Positions 1-8,919 are shown, counted from the stretch's first letter. The stretch is DNA of 64,000 nt from CAZXFH01 sp964640055 (GCA_964640055.1 CAZXFH010000004.1:1-64000), one strand, 5' to 3'. Numbers and translations are program-made. The notes: generated from the sequence alone by a model not told the origin.

Positions 1-1
1 A

Positions 2-1417
2 CTTTTTTTATGGGGATTATGCGCTCTGCTTGAGGGGGCCAGCTATGTTGATGTCCACGGTCAGCTTAGAGTGGATGGAGAGCCCTATTTCATTTTGGGG
101 GTGTTTTCGGATCCTTATTATGCCAGCTGGAGAGAACGACTGCAAACCATCAGTGCTCTGGAAAGCGGCGGATTGAATACCGTGCGGACCTCGGCCAGCA
201 CCCCGCTGGAGCAGATTGCCACCCACTTTGAATATGCTGAAAAGGCCGGGATTCACCTGATCTTTTCCGGCGCTCTATTCAATGCATGGCAATGGTTTCA
301 TTTATCGGTAATGGAAACTTACAAGGATGAACCAGCCTTGCTGGGCTGGTATATTGCCGATGATTCCCATGGTTATCAGCTGGACACCCTGGCCCTGCTC
401 TACGAACAGGCCAAATCCATTGATTCAGCCCATATCACCACCCATTCCATGGCCTTGTCGCCCTGGCATGATTGGAGTTTGACTTTTATCCGCGACCGGA
501 TTGCCTTTTGTGATGTGTTACAAATGCAGAGCTATCCCATTGGTAAAGAACCCATTGATGAAGTATACCACGATATGCGCCATACCCTGCGGGCAGCAGA
601 GCCCTCCCGGACTCCGGTGGTGATTGACCTGCAGCTCTTCAACTGGCAAGTTACGGGTCATGATTGGGGCCGCTGGCCAACCCCCAGGGAGGTGGATTTG
701 ATGACCTGGCTGGCCGTCACAGCCGGGGTAGACGGGATTCTGTATTATTCCCTGCATGATCAGCTGGCCGATCCCGAGCAGCTGCTGGTCACCTCCCGGC
801 CAGAGTTATGGGAGACGCTCGGGCAGGTTGCCACTATGATGGATACCCTGAAACCATTTCTGCTGAACCACACTTTTTTTTATACCGATAATCCTTTGCC
901 AAACCTGTATTATGGTTTGTGGGAAACCAGCTCCGGTTCGCTGGTCACCGCAATCAATACTTCTAAAGCCGATAGTATGCAAATCATCATTCCGATTCAC
1001 AATCAACAGCATTGTTTTACCCAGCCGCTGTTTGCCGAGCGTCCCAACACCCTTGATTTTGAAGATGGATTTATGAAAGGAACCCTACCACCCTGGAGCG
1101 CCCAGTTCTACCGGTTGTCGGATAGGGCCACTGAATCGGTATCCCAAGCTGTGGTCGCTGATTTTTCTCTAAGGGCCTATCCCAATCCAGGCAACCATCA
1201 TCTGAATATCACCTGGACTGCTCCTGCGGCCGGTCATCTAAAGATCGGGATCTACTCGCTCCGGGGACGATACATGGCCGGCACACACCGGAAAGTCTCC
1301 CGGGCGGGTCGCTACCGACTCTCCTTAGTGGCTGATTCCTTTCCGGCCGGAGTGTATTTCCTGCGGGCGACCTGGGGAAACAGGCAGATCATCCGAAAAT
1401 GGACCTACCTGCCCTGA
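2..1417 (+). CDS. Secreted glycoside-hydrolase-like TIM-barrel protein with C-terminal sorting domain (5' end cut off)
   Basis: The frame is open to the first base, so the true start lies just before the window. The first visible residues (LFLWGLCALLEGAS) look like the end of a signal peptide, and an ATG at 71 would cut into the folded domain. Residues after VDGEPYFILG resemble the start of (beta/alpha)8 sugar-hydrolase-like barrels, with later segments GWYIADD, LQMQSYPIG and GILYYSLHD at positions where such barrels carry acidic active-site residues. The last ~85 residues (from AYPNPGNHHLNITW to the end, with G.Y.L..... and FPAGVYFLRA) form a Por-secretion/FlgD-like sorting domain, so secretion to the cell surface is inferred. 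I cannot assign a GH family or substrate. It stands alone, followed by a repeat-containing gap. Confidence 0.7.
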   Translation, partial: LFLWGLCALLEGASYVDVHGQLRVDGEPYFILGVFSDPYYASWRERLQTISALESGGLNTVRTSASTPLEQIATHFEYAEKAGIHLIFSGALFNAWQWFHLSVMETYKDEPALLGWYIADDSHGYQLDTLALLYEQAKSIDSAHITTHSMALSPWHDWSLTFIRDRIAFCDVLQMQSYPIGKEPIDEVYHDMRHTLRAAEPSRTPVVIDLQLFNWQVTGHDWGRWPTPREVDLMTWLAVTAGVDGILYYSLHDQLADPEQLLVTSRPELWETLGQVATMMDTLKPFLLNHTFFYTDNPLPNLYYGLWETSSGSLVTAINTSKADSMQIIIPIHNQQHCFTQPLFAERPNTLDFEDGFMKGTLPPWSAQFYRLSDRATESVSQAVVADFSLRAYPNPGNHHLNITWTAPAAGHLKIGIYSLRGRYMAGTHRKVSRAGRYRLSLVADSFPAGVYFLRATWGNRQIIRKWTYLP

Positions 1418-1570
1418 AGAATACGGTACGCCGGCCTTTCCGGGGCAATATTAAAACGGTTAAAACTGTTCCGGATCGTTGGTGGTTTTTCACACCACCG
1501 TCTGAAGTGGGTGGTTAATATATTCAAACATTGATTCCACTCACACCACAGCGCAGCGTGACCAGACCAG

Positions 1571-1611
1571 AATAGGCCCCCCCTATGAAGGGGGGAAGTG
1601 AAGGGGGGTGT
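1571..1611 (-). repeat. C-rich palindromic repeat, left arm
   Basis: Read on the minus strand this is CCCCCC-TTCACTT-CCCCCC-TTCATA-GGGGGGG, followed by CCTATT. It has the same layout as the plus-strand copy at 1646-1685 (CCCCC-TTTAT-CCCCC-TTTAATAA-GGGGG-ACCTTATT). The C-tract and the trailing G-tract can pair, giving a hairpin. The two copies face each other across about 35 bases. Confidence 0.7.
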
Positions 1612-1645
1612 CATACAATCAGCAGTTCTTTTGATTACAGTTCTT

Positions 1646-1685
1646 ACAACCCCCTTTATCCCCCTTTAATAAGGGGGACCTTATT
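1646..1685 (+). repeat. C-rich palindromic repeat, right arm
   Basis: Plus-strand copy of the motif at 1571-1611: two C-tracts separated by TTTAT, then TTTAATAA and a G-tract that can pair with the second C-tract. Together with the inverted left copy it makes a doublet of facing elements, the arrangement used by REPIN-type repeats. Whether it is mobilised by a transposase cannot be judged from one locus. Confidence 0.7.
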
Positions 1686-1860
1686 ATGCATTCCATCAGA
1701 ATAATCACAGCGGGTCAATCAGGTATGAAAAGGCTGATAGAAAGCCGGGCTGAGGAGTCATTCAATTTGAAATCCATTGGATTTATGATTTCGATCGGGT
1801 ATTTTTGTAATGCTCATTAATGATAAGAAACCTGAACAAGTATTCCAGAGGAGTCATTTT

Positions 1861-2517
1861 ATGTTAAAACCATCTATTTCACCCATAGTTGTCATTCTGT
1901 CGCTGATTGTCTTAGGGAGCGCCCTGCTCAGTGCCCAGGGATTAAAACCAATTCAGCTGCCCGCACCCCAGACGACAGGCGGTCAGCCCCTGATGCAGGT
2001 GCTCAAGGAGCGGCAATCGCGCCGCAGCTTCAGTACGGAAAAATTGCCGGGTCAGGAGCTGGCCAATCTGCTGTGGGCGGCGTTCGGGGTCAACCGGCCC
2101 GAATCAGGCAAGCGCACCGCCCCTTCGGCGGTGAACTGGCAGGATGTGGACATCTATGTAGCCCTGGCCAGGGGGCTTTATGTCTATGACACCGGCGATC
2201 ATATCTTAGAACCGGTTCTGGCGGAAGACATCCGGGAATTGACCGGACGGCAGGACTTTACGCAGGTCGCGCCGGTCAATCTGATCTATGTCTCGGATCA
2301 GTCCCGCATGGGCAACCGCAGTCAGGAACAAAAAGACTTCTATTCGGCAGTGGATACCGGCTTTATCAGCCAGAATGTCTACCTGTATTGCACATCCGCC
2401 GGTCTGGCCACGGTGGTGTTGGGTGCGGTTGACAAAGCGGACCTGGCCCAAAAGATGGGCTTGCGGGAGCCCCAAAAAGTGATTCTGACCCAGCCGGTGG
2501 GTTACCCGCAAAAATAA
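1861..2517 (+). CDS. Exported nitroreductase-family (SagB/ThcOx-like) flavoprotein
   Basis: The ATG at 1861 is chosen over the upstream ATG at 1810 because it has a good ribosome binding site (AGAGGAGTCATTTT) and opens directly into a signal peptide (MLKPSISPIVVILSLIVLGS, cleavage after SAQ). The mature ~193 residues follow the nitroreductase pattern: the ERQSRRSF segment that contacts FMN phosphate near the N-terminus, LANLLWAAFGVNR, then RTAPSAVNWQDVDIYVA and a C-terminal GLATVVLGAVD.....MGL......LTQPVGYP. This short SagB-like form is predicted to bind FMN and oxidise or reduce small molecules, but the substrate is unknown. Export of a flavoprotein is unusual; Tat motifs (twin Arg) are absent, so Sec export with FMN binding outside the cytoplasm is inferred. 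Confidence 0.85.
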   Translation: MLKPSISPIVVILSLIVLGSALLSAQGLKPIQLPAPQTTGGQPLMQVLKERQSRRSFSTEKLPGQELANLLWAAFGVNRPESGKRTAPSAVNWQDVDIYVALARGLYVYDTGDHILEPVLAEDIRELTGRQDFTQVAPVNLIYVSDQSRMGNRSQEQKDFYSAVDTGFISQNVYLYCTSAGLATVVLGAVDKADLAQKMGLREPQKVILTQPVGYPQK

Positions 2518-2549
2518 CATTGAAAACAGCCTTACATCAGAGGGGTGTT

Positions 2550-2687
2550 ATGCAGCGCAATCCAAAGATGATTAAATATGCGGGTGCGCTGGTATGTCTG
2601 TTGTGCTGGACTTATTTATTCGCAGCCATTGAACCCAAATATTACCACAGGGAACAGGATGCCGCTGATCCGGATTCCCGGCGATAA
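2550..2687 (+). CDS. Small predicted exported/membrane peptide, 45 aa
   Basis: The frame starts with ATG at 2550, preceded by GAGGGGTGTT, which can serve as a ribosome binding site. It encodes a basic N-terminus (MQRNPKMIKY), one hydrophobic stretch (AGALVCLLCWTYLFAA) and a short charged tail (EPKYYHREQDAADPDSRR). It lies 32 bases after the nitroreductase gene on the same strand, so co-transcription is likely. The layout could be a signal peptide with a very short mature part, or a single-pass membrane peptide. No family is recognised; a real gene is supported only by the ribosome binding site, layout and position. Confidence 0.45.
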   Translation: MQRNPKMIKYAGALVCLLCWTYLFAAIEPKYYHREQDAADPDSRR

Positions 2688-2803
2688 AAGGCCCGAATAA
2701 AATTTTACCTTTATTCCGCTAATTTGTATGCCGATCAATACAGACCGGCTCAGCCCTGGCGTGTACTCTTCATATTGAATAGACGCCAAGTGACAGGACT
2801 GAA

Positions 2804-3028
2804 CTACTGGGCGGAATTACTGCTTTGGCGGTGGTCTTGTTTCCAGGTACGGGCTTTGACCCAGGGCAATACCACTCCCAGGATAATGGCCAGGCGGAAG
2901 GCGGTTGCCCAATCCACCTGACCGCTGCCATGGAAGATCAGTTCCCACAGATAGGTCACCACGGCGGCCACCATCAGCACAACTACAAAGAAAAGCACAA
3001 AATCAAACAGATAATTTTTCAGCTGCAT
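2804..3028 (-). CDS. Small two-helix membrane protein, 74 aa
   Basis: The ATG at 3028 is chosen because AAGGTG lies 5 bases upstream; an in-frame GTG at 3034 is too close to that site. Residues ~9-30 (FDFVLFFVVVLMVAAVVTYLW) and ~43-57 (FRLAIILGVVLPWVK) are hydrophobic helices separated by a short polar loop (HGSGQVDWAT). The end is basic (RTWKQDHRQSS). No family is assigned. It follows the DUF3160 gene on the same strand after 13 bases, so it is probably its downstream operon partner. Confidence 0.6.
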   Translation of the reverse strand: MQLKNYLFDFVLFFVVVLMVAAVVTYLWELIFHGSGQVDWATAFRLAIILGVVLPWVKARTWKQDHRQSSNSAQ

Positions 3029-3041
3029 AAACACACCTTAT

Positions 3042-5798
3042 TTAGCGGATTAGTACACATTTCTGTACACACTGATATTCTCCGGCCCCGCTTTGAGCGG
3101 GATCAGTGACCTGAAGTTTGTAAAAATAAATCCCGGAACTGACATCTTGGGGATGCCAGCGAACCTGATGATCACCGGCATTTTTATATTCCTGGACCAG
3201 GGTTTCGATCAACTGTCCGGTAACACTGTAAACCGACAATTCAACAAAACCGGATGCAGCCAGATGATAGCGAATTGTGGTCGTCGGATTAAAAGGATTG
3301 GGATAATTATGATATAAGGCATAGTGGGCAACCGGCTCACTTTGATCATCCTGAATACCTGTGCTGCTCAAGCCAATATGGGTCTGGTAATAAGTACCCA
3401 CTGAATCGACAAAGGTAATAAAGATCTTTCCCGGACTCATCGCTCCGGTCGCAAAGGTGCCGTAATACAGATCGTCATTGCGCTCCAGCTCCAGCACAAA
3501 GGGATCAATGGCTTGATTCTCGACGCGCAGATAAATTGGGTAGGGATATAAATAATTGCCGAGCAGTTCAAAAGTAACAGTGACACTGTCCCCAATTTGC
3601 GGGGTGCTGTCGGAAAAGGCATACTCAAAAGCGAAAAAACCGCTGTTTTGGGTGTAATAATAATCAGGATTATCATTCACATAGCTGCTGTCAAAAGCCA
3701 TAAACGCAGCGGTCCAACCGGGAAAATCCGGTTCATTCCCTGATTGGAGCAGGGTACGCCACTCCTCGTCAGTCAGGCGATCGGCAATCGGCTGAATAAA
3801 TTCATAATAGGTAAATACACCTCCAACTGTAACTCTGAGCTCATTTTCGATCTGAGTAATCACATAGATCTTGGCCGGATAACCAACGGCCTCTTCCAGG
3901 CAGGTTTCGGTATTCGAATCCGTATGCACATCTGCAATCACGGGCATGGTGTCCTCCCCATCGGGGGAAGGGCCGTTACTGCCGCTGAAGTGATCCGCAA
4001 AGGTTAATAATTCTGTAATGGTCTGACCGAAATTCAGGATGGTTTTATATTCCGCCATACTCACCTGGCGCCGGGTCAATTCCTTTTCTGCAATACCTTT
4101 CAGATCCAAAAGAAGTTCTTCCAGCGTGTTTAATTTTGCCTCCATTTCCGGATTCAGCAGTGCTAATCCCAGAAGCCCTTCCCGCATCAATTTGGACAAG
4201 GCCGCCAGGCGGGCAAACAGATAGGGATTGGGTTCCACATAGCCCTGGGTGATTTTATTGGCCGGATCCATTCCGATATATTCAGTCGTACTTTGTTTGG
4301 CATATAAAATCGTATCGTGCCGCAACTCGGTCCAGGATCCCAAGGCAGTATTGATATCTTTACGCAGCCAGGCCAGATTCTGCATAAAGGGTGGAAATCC
4401 GCCGCCCTTTTCAATCAGTAGCGGCATCAGACAATAAAGCCAGTTCCAATACAAATTTTCTGCCCATTGTTCGTCCGGATATTCCTGACAAAGGTTTTTC
4501 AGATAGGTTAACTGGGTAATATAATTCAGGTGGTCTGTTGCGCCCATTTCATCGAGTAAGGCATAGGCTTCCGCAGAATGCATGGCCGCCAGCACATCCA
4601 GGGATTTGGGCATTAATCGATCGGGCACAAAGGGATATACCAGTTGATCCAGCATATAGGAATCGGGAATAAAGCGCTGGCCCATCAAGCGCATGCCTTT
4701 GGGCGTATTGGTGGTGATCTGGGGCGCCGGGAAATGGTCATGGGCCGCTGTGATAAAATCGAGCAGGGTATCTTCGTTAATGATGGTCTCCAGAGACTGC
4801 TCCGCAAAGTCCGCCCCGAAATATTCCCGGGCAAAGTTCAGATAATCCTGGGGTAAAATATCATCGGCTTTACCCACAAAAAATACCGTGGGCACGTAAA
4901 TATGGTTCCACAGTTCCCAGATATGATCTGCGGCCGGTAAATTTTCCATGATGTGCAACACAGCCAGGGCAGCCCCGGTCAGATCGGGCCGGGGTATCCC
5001 GGGATTGGGAACAAAAAGGTCGTTATGCAAGGTATAGGTCTGACGGCCATGCCACATCATGGCTTTAAAATAACGGTGCAAACTGTCTGACAGGGTATAA
5101 TGGCCGCGGGGCTTGTACTGACTATAATCTTCCATATAGGCGGTAAATAACGGTGACAGGAGATAGCCCTGCTGGCCGGTAATGTAATCCAGCTCCAGAT
5201 TGACCGTATCGGCGACCATGGCCGGAATCGTAAAATCGGCTTTTAGGATGGACAGCGGTACTGAAAAATAGGAGATGATGTTTTGCAGACACGCTTGCAG
5301 AAAAGCATCCCCGGTGGTATCATAGCGTGCCCGAGCTGCTCTGAATAAAGTACTGTCCAAGCGGGTCAGATCCTGGAAAAAATGCTCTACTTCAGCGGTC
5401 ATCAGGAGTTTATCATAAAATTTGTGGAACACATGCAGGACCGCATCAGTGGTCACGAATTGCGGCTGGCTCTGTTCGCGGGCTTCATTGTAAATATCAT
5501 AGATCTCCTTATACCCGGTGGCATAAGCGTCTCTTTCCGGAATAACCACGAAATAATTCTGCCGGAGGTAATCCCGTTCCGCTGCAGAAAAACTGAACGC
5601 ACTGAAATTGGTCACATTACTGAAATCCGAAGCCACTGTGTACTGCGCGGCATTGGGTTCAATATCGACGGTATAAGGAGTATAGGTGCCGAAGTCGGTG
5701 GCAACCGGACCCACAATGGTGGCCAGCGGCTCTGTTTGGGCCCCGGCTGGCTGTAAGGCGATGAAAATCAAAAACCCGCAAAATATGAAACGTTTCAT
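3042..5798 (-). CDS. Secreted DUF3160-family protein with C-terminal sorting domain
   Basis: 918 residues. A signal peptide (MKRFIFCGFLIFIALQPAGAQ) follows a strong ribosome binding site (GAGGGGAGGGG). The body from about residue 70 to 600 matches the DUF3160 pattern: LRQNYFVVIPERDAYATGY, a helical core with FVTTDAVLHVFHKFYDKLL, and later MRLMGQRFIPDSYMLDQL. The family has no established reaction. The end (from about residue 830) carries NYPNPFNPTTTIRY, LSVYSVTGQ, AGDHQVRW and GIYFYKLQ, a typical Por/FlgD-like sorting domain with an added Cys-containing tail. It is therefore predicted to be secreted and surface attached. A stand-alone long gene with a small membrane protein downstream. Confidence 0.85.
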   Translation of the reverse strand: MKRFIFCGFLIFIALQPAGAQTEPLATIVGPVATDFGTYTPYTVDIEPNAAQYTVASDFSNVTNFSAFSFSAAERDYLRQNYFVVIPERDAYATGYKEIYDIYNEAREQSQPQFVTTDAVLHVFHKFYDKLLMTAEVEHFFQDLTRLDSTLFRAARARYDTTGDAFLQACLQNIISYFSVPLSILKADFTIPAMVADTVNLELDYITGQQGYLLSPLFTAYMEDYSQYKPRGHYTLSDSLHRYFKAMMWHGRQTYTLHNDLFVPNPGIPRPDLTGAALAVLHIMENLPAADHIWELWNHIYVPTVFFVGKADDILPQDYLNFAREYFGADFAEQSLETIINEDTLLDFITAAHDHFPAPQITTNTPKGMRLMGQRFIPDSYMLDQLVYPFVPDRLMPKSLDVLAAMHSAEAYALLDEMGATDHLNYITQLTYLKNLCQEYPDEQWAENLYWNWLYCLMPLLIEKGGGFPPFMQNLAWLRKDINTALGSWTELRHDTILYAKQSTTEYIGMDPANKITQGYVEPNPYLFARLAALSKLMREGLLGLALLNPEMEAKLNTLEELLLDLKGIAEKELTRRQVSMAEYKTILNFGQTITELLTFADHFSGSNGPSPDGEDTMPVIADVHTDSNTETCLEEAVGYPAKIYVITQIENELRVTVGGVFTYYEFIQPIADRLTDEEWRTLLQSGNEPDFPGWTAAFMAFDSSYVNDNPDYYYTQNSGFFAFEYAFSDSTPQIGDSVTVTFELLGNYLYPYPIYLRVENQAIDPFVLELERNDDLYYGTFATGAMSPGKIFITFVDSVGTYYQTHIGLSSTGIQDDQSEPVAHYALYHNYPNPFNPTTTIRYHLAASGFVELSVYSVTGQLIETLVQEYKNAGDHQVRWHPQDVSSGIYFYKLQVTDPAQSGAGEYQCVQKCVLIR

Positions 5799-5941
5799 TT
5801 TCAGCCCCTCCCCTCTTTGGCGCTATTTATGGGAGACTTCTGATCTATTTTAGTCAATATTTATTTTATTTGCAAATGCCAGCTCGTAAATCCAGCCAAT
5901 CAAGCTGTTAAAATATTACTTATAGTTAGCTGTTAGACGGG

Positions 5942-6310
5942 TTATGCAGGGTCATACTCCCTGATCCGGGTGCTGACCAACTCCCTAATTTCAGGATCCA
6001 GGTTTTCACTCTGTCGTTCAAAAATAGTCAGGATCTTACATACATCCACGGTCCCGTCCGGCACCAGGAGCGGTGTCTTTTTAAACCGGTCGCCGGGGTT
6101 TTCGCCGTCGTCCACCTTTTTATGGGAGAAGCCCTGCCCTTTTAACCAAGTCAGGGCATGCTCATTATCATCTTTTTGATAACACAACTGGAAGCCCAGA
6201 ATGCGGTTATCCGGCTGATACCAGACAATCAGATCCAGGGCCGGGCTGGTAAACCAGCGCCGCCGGGGCTCCCCGGGAATCTGGCGGGTGCGGGTGACTT
6301 CCTGCAGCAT
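5942..6310 (-). CDS. Conserved hypothetical protein, ~122 aa
   Basis: The frame is open further upstream inside the phosphatase gene, but ATG 6310, ten bases after that gene's stop, starts directly before a block that looks conserved (VTRTRQIPGEPRRRWF). Next come DLIVWYQPDNRILGFQLCY, HALTWLKGQGFSHKKVDDGE, PLLVPDGTVDV and a C-terminal helix. This pattern matches, from memory, a family of ~110-120 residue uncharacterised soluble proteins found widely in proteobacteria; no activity is known. No clear ribosome binding site is visible, so translational coupling to the upstream gene is likely. Confidence 0.7.
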   Translation of the reverse strand: MLQEVTRTRQIPGEPRRRWFTSPALDLIVWYQPDNRILGFQLCYQKDDNEHALTWLKGQGFSHKKVDDGENPGDRFKKTPLLVPDGTVDVCKILTIFERQSENLDPEIRELVSTRIREYDPA

Positions 6311-6320
6311 GATTCGGTTT

Positions 6321-7676
6321 CTATTGGGATTCCGGGACCTGCAGCGTATTCTGATACATGCGTTCCGGGACATCAGCCGGCTGATCATCGAGCAGCAGAT
6401 TGGGCTGGTCCCCCTGCTTCACCAGGCGAAAGGCATCATAAAGTTCATCGGTGGCGGTCCGGGCCTCATAGAAAAGCGTATCCCGGGTCACGCTGATAAC
6501 CTGGTACAACTGAGTGTTTTCCGCGGCGCGGTCCATCCAGCGGTCTTCGGTCAGATTATACATTTTGGGGCCGCTGACCGAGACGACATAGACTGTGCCG
6601 GTCTGGGGATCGAAAATATTCAGACCGTCATCCACATTGTGTCCGCGGGCATAGGTATGATCATGGCCAGCCAGGACCAGATCAACCCGGTATTTATCGA
6701 AGAGCGGCTTCCACTGGTTGCGTAAGAGCTGATTGTTCCGGTTACGGGTCGCCGAATAAACCGGGTGATGGAAAAAAGCTACCGTCCACAGACTTGGATT
6801 ATCATCCAGTACACCGGCCAGCCAGTCTGCCTGATCCTTGATATCGGTATTGGAATCCAGGGCGATAAAGCGTACGCCCTGGAAATCGACAAAATAATTG
6901 CTCTCCGGCAAGGCGGGAATACCATTGTCCGGCAGGGTGAACTGGGGTTGCCAGAAATCGGAAAGCCCTTTCTGCAGATTCATTCCGGGCCAGTATTCAT
7001 GATTGCCCGGCACCATTAAAGAAGGCACCATAGCGTGCAACCAGTCGCCGGCCGCAAACCATTCGCTCCATTCCTGGTCACGGTTGGCATGATTGACCAG
7101 ATCGCCGGCATGGACCATCAGGCGCGCCTGGGGAGCGGATTGAAAACCGCGTCGCAACACCCGCGACCATAAAGATAAAATATTATTCTGGGCGTCCCCG
7201 AAATAGAGAAAAGTAAAGGGGGCAAACTCAGGCGTAGCGGTCCGGAAATGAAACCATTCGCTGACCTGGTCAGCACCACCGACCCGATAGGCATAGATAG
7301 TATTGGGTTCTAATCCTTTAAAAGTGACCGAATGATAATGGGCATCCAACTCTTCCCAATGAAATTTTTCGGTCTGCGCCGGAATCTGCTTGGTGTAATA
7401 AATAAAATTAGGCGAGGCATCAGCCATGGCAATCTCACCATAGGCCTCCTGAACAGTGATGTCGGTGCGCCAGGTCACGGTTTGCGTGGTGGCCGGATCA
7501 CCGGTCCAGCTGAGCACGATCTGTTGGGGTATCTGGGTAGGCGTGGCATCATGGGCCGCCGGGACCCACCCACTGGCGGCCGCAACCGGCTCAAGGAATC
7601 GCAGCATGAGCATTCCGATCAAGCCAGGATATATCCATTGCATTGCTTTATTACCAGGTTTCAGATTTAACTTCAT
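6321..7676 (-). CDS. Exported purple acid phosphatase-like metallophosphoesterase
   Basis: ATG 7676 is chosen because AGGAG lies nine bases upstream; a nearer TTG at 7682 is less suitable. A signal peptide ends near PVAAASG. Residues ~50-147 form a fibronectin-III-like purple acid phosphatase N-domain (QIVLSWTGDPATTQTVTWRT, LEPNTIYAYRVGG). The calcineurin-like domain carries all metal motifs: FGDAQ (~161), AGDLVN (~191), GNHEYW (~226), FFHHPVYSA and AGHDHTYAR. These bind a two-metal centre that hydrolyses phosphate esters, so the enzyme probably releases phosphate in the periplasm or outside the cell. It is followed by the small conserved gene at 5942-6310. Confidence 0.9.
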   Translation of the reverse strand: MKLNLKPGNKAMQWIYPGLIGMLMLRFLEPVAAASGWVPAAHDATPTQIPQQIVLSWTGDPATTQTVTWRTDITVQEAYGEIAMADASPNFIYYTKQIPAQTEKFHWEELDAHYHSVTFKGLEPNTIYAYRVGGADQVSEWFHFRTATPEFAPFTFLYFGDAQNNILSLWSRVLRRGFQSAPQARLMVHAGDLVNHANRDQEWSEWFAAGDWLHAMVPSLMVPGNHEYWPGMNLQKGLSDFWQPQFTLPDNGIPALPESNYFVDFQGVRFIALDSNTDIKDQADWLAGVLDDNPSLWTVAFFHHPVYSATRNRNNQLLRNQWKPLFDKYRVDLVLAGHDHTYARGHNVDDGLNIFDPQTGTVYVVSVSGPKMYNLTEDRWMDRAAENTQLYQVISVTRDTLFYEARTATDELYDAFRLVKQGDQPNLLLDDQPADVPERMYQNTLQVPESQ

Positions 7677-7762
7677 CACCAATATCTCCTTATTCTAATG
7701 GTTATCTTTTTGATTGATCCAAAAAATCAAAGTTACACAGCCGAGATTGGCGGAAAGATATC

Positions 7763-8620
7763 TTATTCGAAATCATCCAGGTCAATTACTTTGCCGACCC
7801 CGATGGCAAGATAATTATCTCTATATTCCTGTTGAAAGAGCTGTCTGGCGCTCTCACCGGAACAATGACAAGGACCGGCATAGCGCACGCCTAATTTTTT
7901 AAAACTATTGACGATTCTTACCAATTCTGGTTGAGCAGTTCGAGACAGATGAAAACCGCCGGCGACCAGCAGCACCTCATCCCGGAATAACTTTTGGGCT
8001 TGCCTGACGATCCTGACAATCCCCGGATGGGCACATCCGGTCAGGATAATCAAACCCTGCGACGTTCTGATGATCAGGGACTGCTCTTTGATCCAACGCC
8101 CCATTTCGCCGGTAGAATAAACCCCTCTGCAGAGCCGGACTGATTCCTGAACCGGGACAATAGTGGCACCATACCCGGCCACTTTTTGTTGAAAATCTTT
8201 TGGAAAGGACTGGGGCAGATAGACCACCACAGCGGGATTTTTCTTTAGCAGCGGGGTCAGTCCTCCGGTATGATCTGCATGGATGTGTGACAGTATGACT
8301 ATATCAATATCTACAGGATCAATATCTGCTTTTGCCAGGTTCTCCAGAAGGACTGAGCCATCTCCACCGGTATCAAAAAGGATGGTTTTTTCGGCTCCTT
8401 GTATTACACATGCAAATCCCCAAGCAGTGGTTAATTCCGGCTGGCAGGAATTATTATCGTAACATACCGTAAGACGTAAATCCTCAGGTACAAATGAGTC
8501 TGTACGGTTTTTTGTTGGTTGGTTCTTTTTGCTTTCCCCTTGGATCTGGGAAATATTCAGACCTAGGATTACAAGCAGGATGATAGCCTTTAAATGATAA
8601 AAAAACATTTGATTTTTCAT
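7763..8620 (-). CDS. Exported metallo-beta-lactamase-fold hydrolase (COG1237-like)
   Basis: A signal peptide (MKNQMFFYHLKAIILLVILG, cleavage near IQG) follows the ribosome binding site AAGGTGAGC. The metal motif HIHADHTGG at residues 112-120, with LFDTGGD (82-88), TGCAHPG and a late PCHCSGE, places it in the branch of the metallo-beta-lactamase fold that includes archaeal MptA-like and methyl-pterin-related proteins (COG1237). Members typically bind two metals and cleave phosphate or cyclic phosphate bonds; the substrate here is unknown. Unlike most of that branch it carries an export signal. The neighbouring exported phosphatase would fit a role in phosphate ester scavenging, but this is inference. 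Confidence 0.85.
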   Translation of the reverse strand: MKNQMFFYHLKAIILLVILGLNISQIQGESKKNQPTKNRTDSFVPEDLRLTVCYDNNSCQPELTTAWGFACVIQGAEKTILFDTGGDGSVLLENLAKADIDPVDIDIVILSHIHADHTGGLTPLLKKNPAVVVYLPQSFPKDFQQKVAGYGATIVPVQESVRLCRGVYSTGEMGRWIKEQSLIIRTSQGLIILTGCAHPGIVRIVRQAQKLFRDEVLLVAGGFHLSRTAQPELVRIVNSFKKLGVRYAGPCHCSGESARQLFQQEYRDNYLAIGVGKVIDLDDFE

Positions 8621-8745
8621 TTCTGCTCACCTTGATTAAAGATAAGGCAATTAGAAAAATAGATAAATATGAAATTTTTCTCCGGTTCCAGCTCAGATAA
8701 TTTTAAGCGGCTAGAGTGAATCCAGTATTGAGACAATTTAAATAT

Positions 8746-8919
8746 TCAGAGAGCTAAGGTATACCCTAAATAATAGGGCCAGAGTACCAGGGCCAGGACG
8801 GCTTTCCAAAAGGTAAGTTTGGCAAAGGCCAGTGTAAAGAGCCAGCCGATATACCAGACAGGGCCCACAATACTGGCGCCTTCCATAGAACCGGTGCACT
8901 CTTTTTTTTCTTCAGACAT
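8746..8919 (-). CDS. Small inner-membrane protein, 57 aa
   Basis: Encoded on the minus strand from ATG 8919, with a near-ideal ribosome binding site (AAAGGAGGAGCATC). The N-terminus is polar (MSEEKKECTGSMEGAS). The rest (VGPVWYIGWLFTLAFAKLTF, then WKAVLALVLWPYYLGYTLAL) makes two membrane helices with the aromatic motif WPYYLG near the end. The layout recalls small uncharacterised membrane proteins that occur in many bacteria, but I name no family. It lies between the exported hydrolase and the four-helix protein at 9028-9405, all on the minus strand. Confidence 0.75.
   Translation of the reverse strand: MSEEKKECTGSMEGASIVGPVWYIGWLFTLAFAKLTFWKAVLALVLWPYYLGYTLAL

Larger units (their letters stand above)
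1418..1860. other. Gene-poor gap with palindromic repeats
   Basis: No convincing gene. At 1481-1499 there is a short hairpin (GGTGG...CCACC) without a following T-run, so it is at best a weak terminator for the upstream gene. The most visible content is a pair of C/G-rich repeats in opposite orientation (1571-1611 and 1646-1685), described separately. A ribosome binding site (GAGGAG) at about 1848-1853 belongs to the next gene. Confidence 0.6.
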
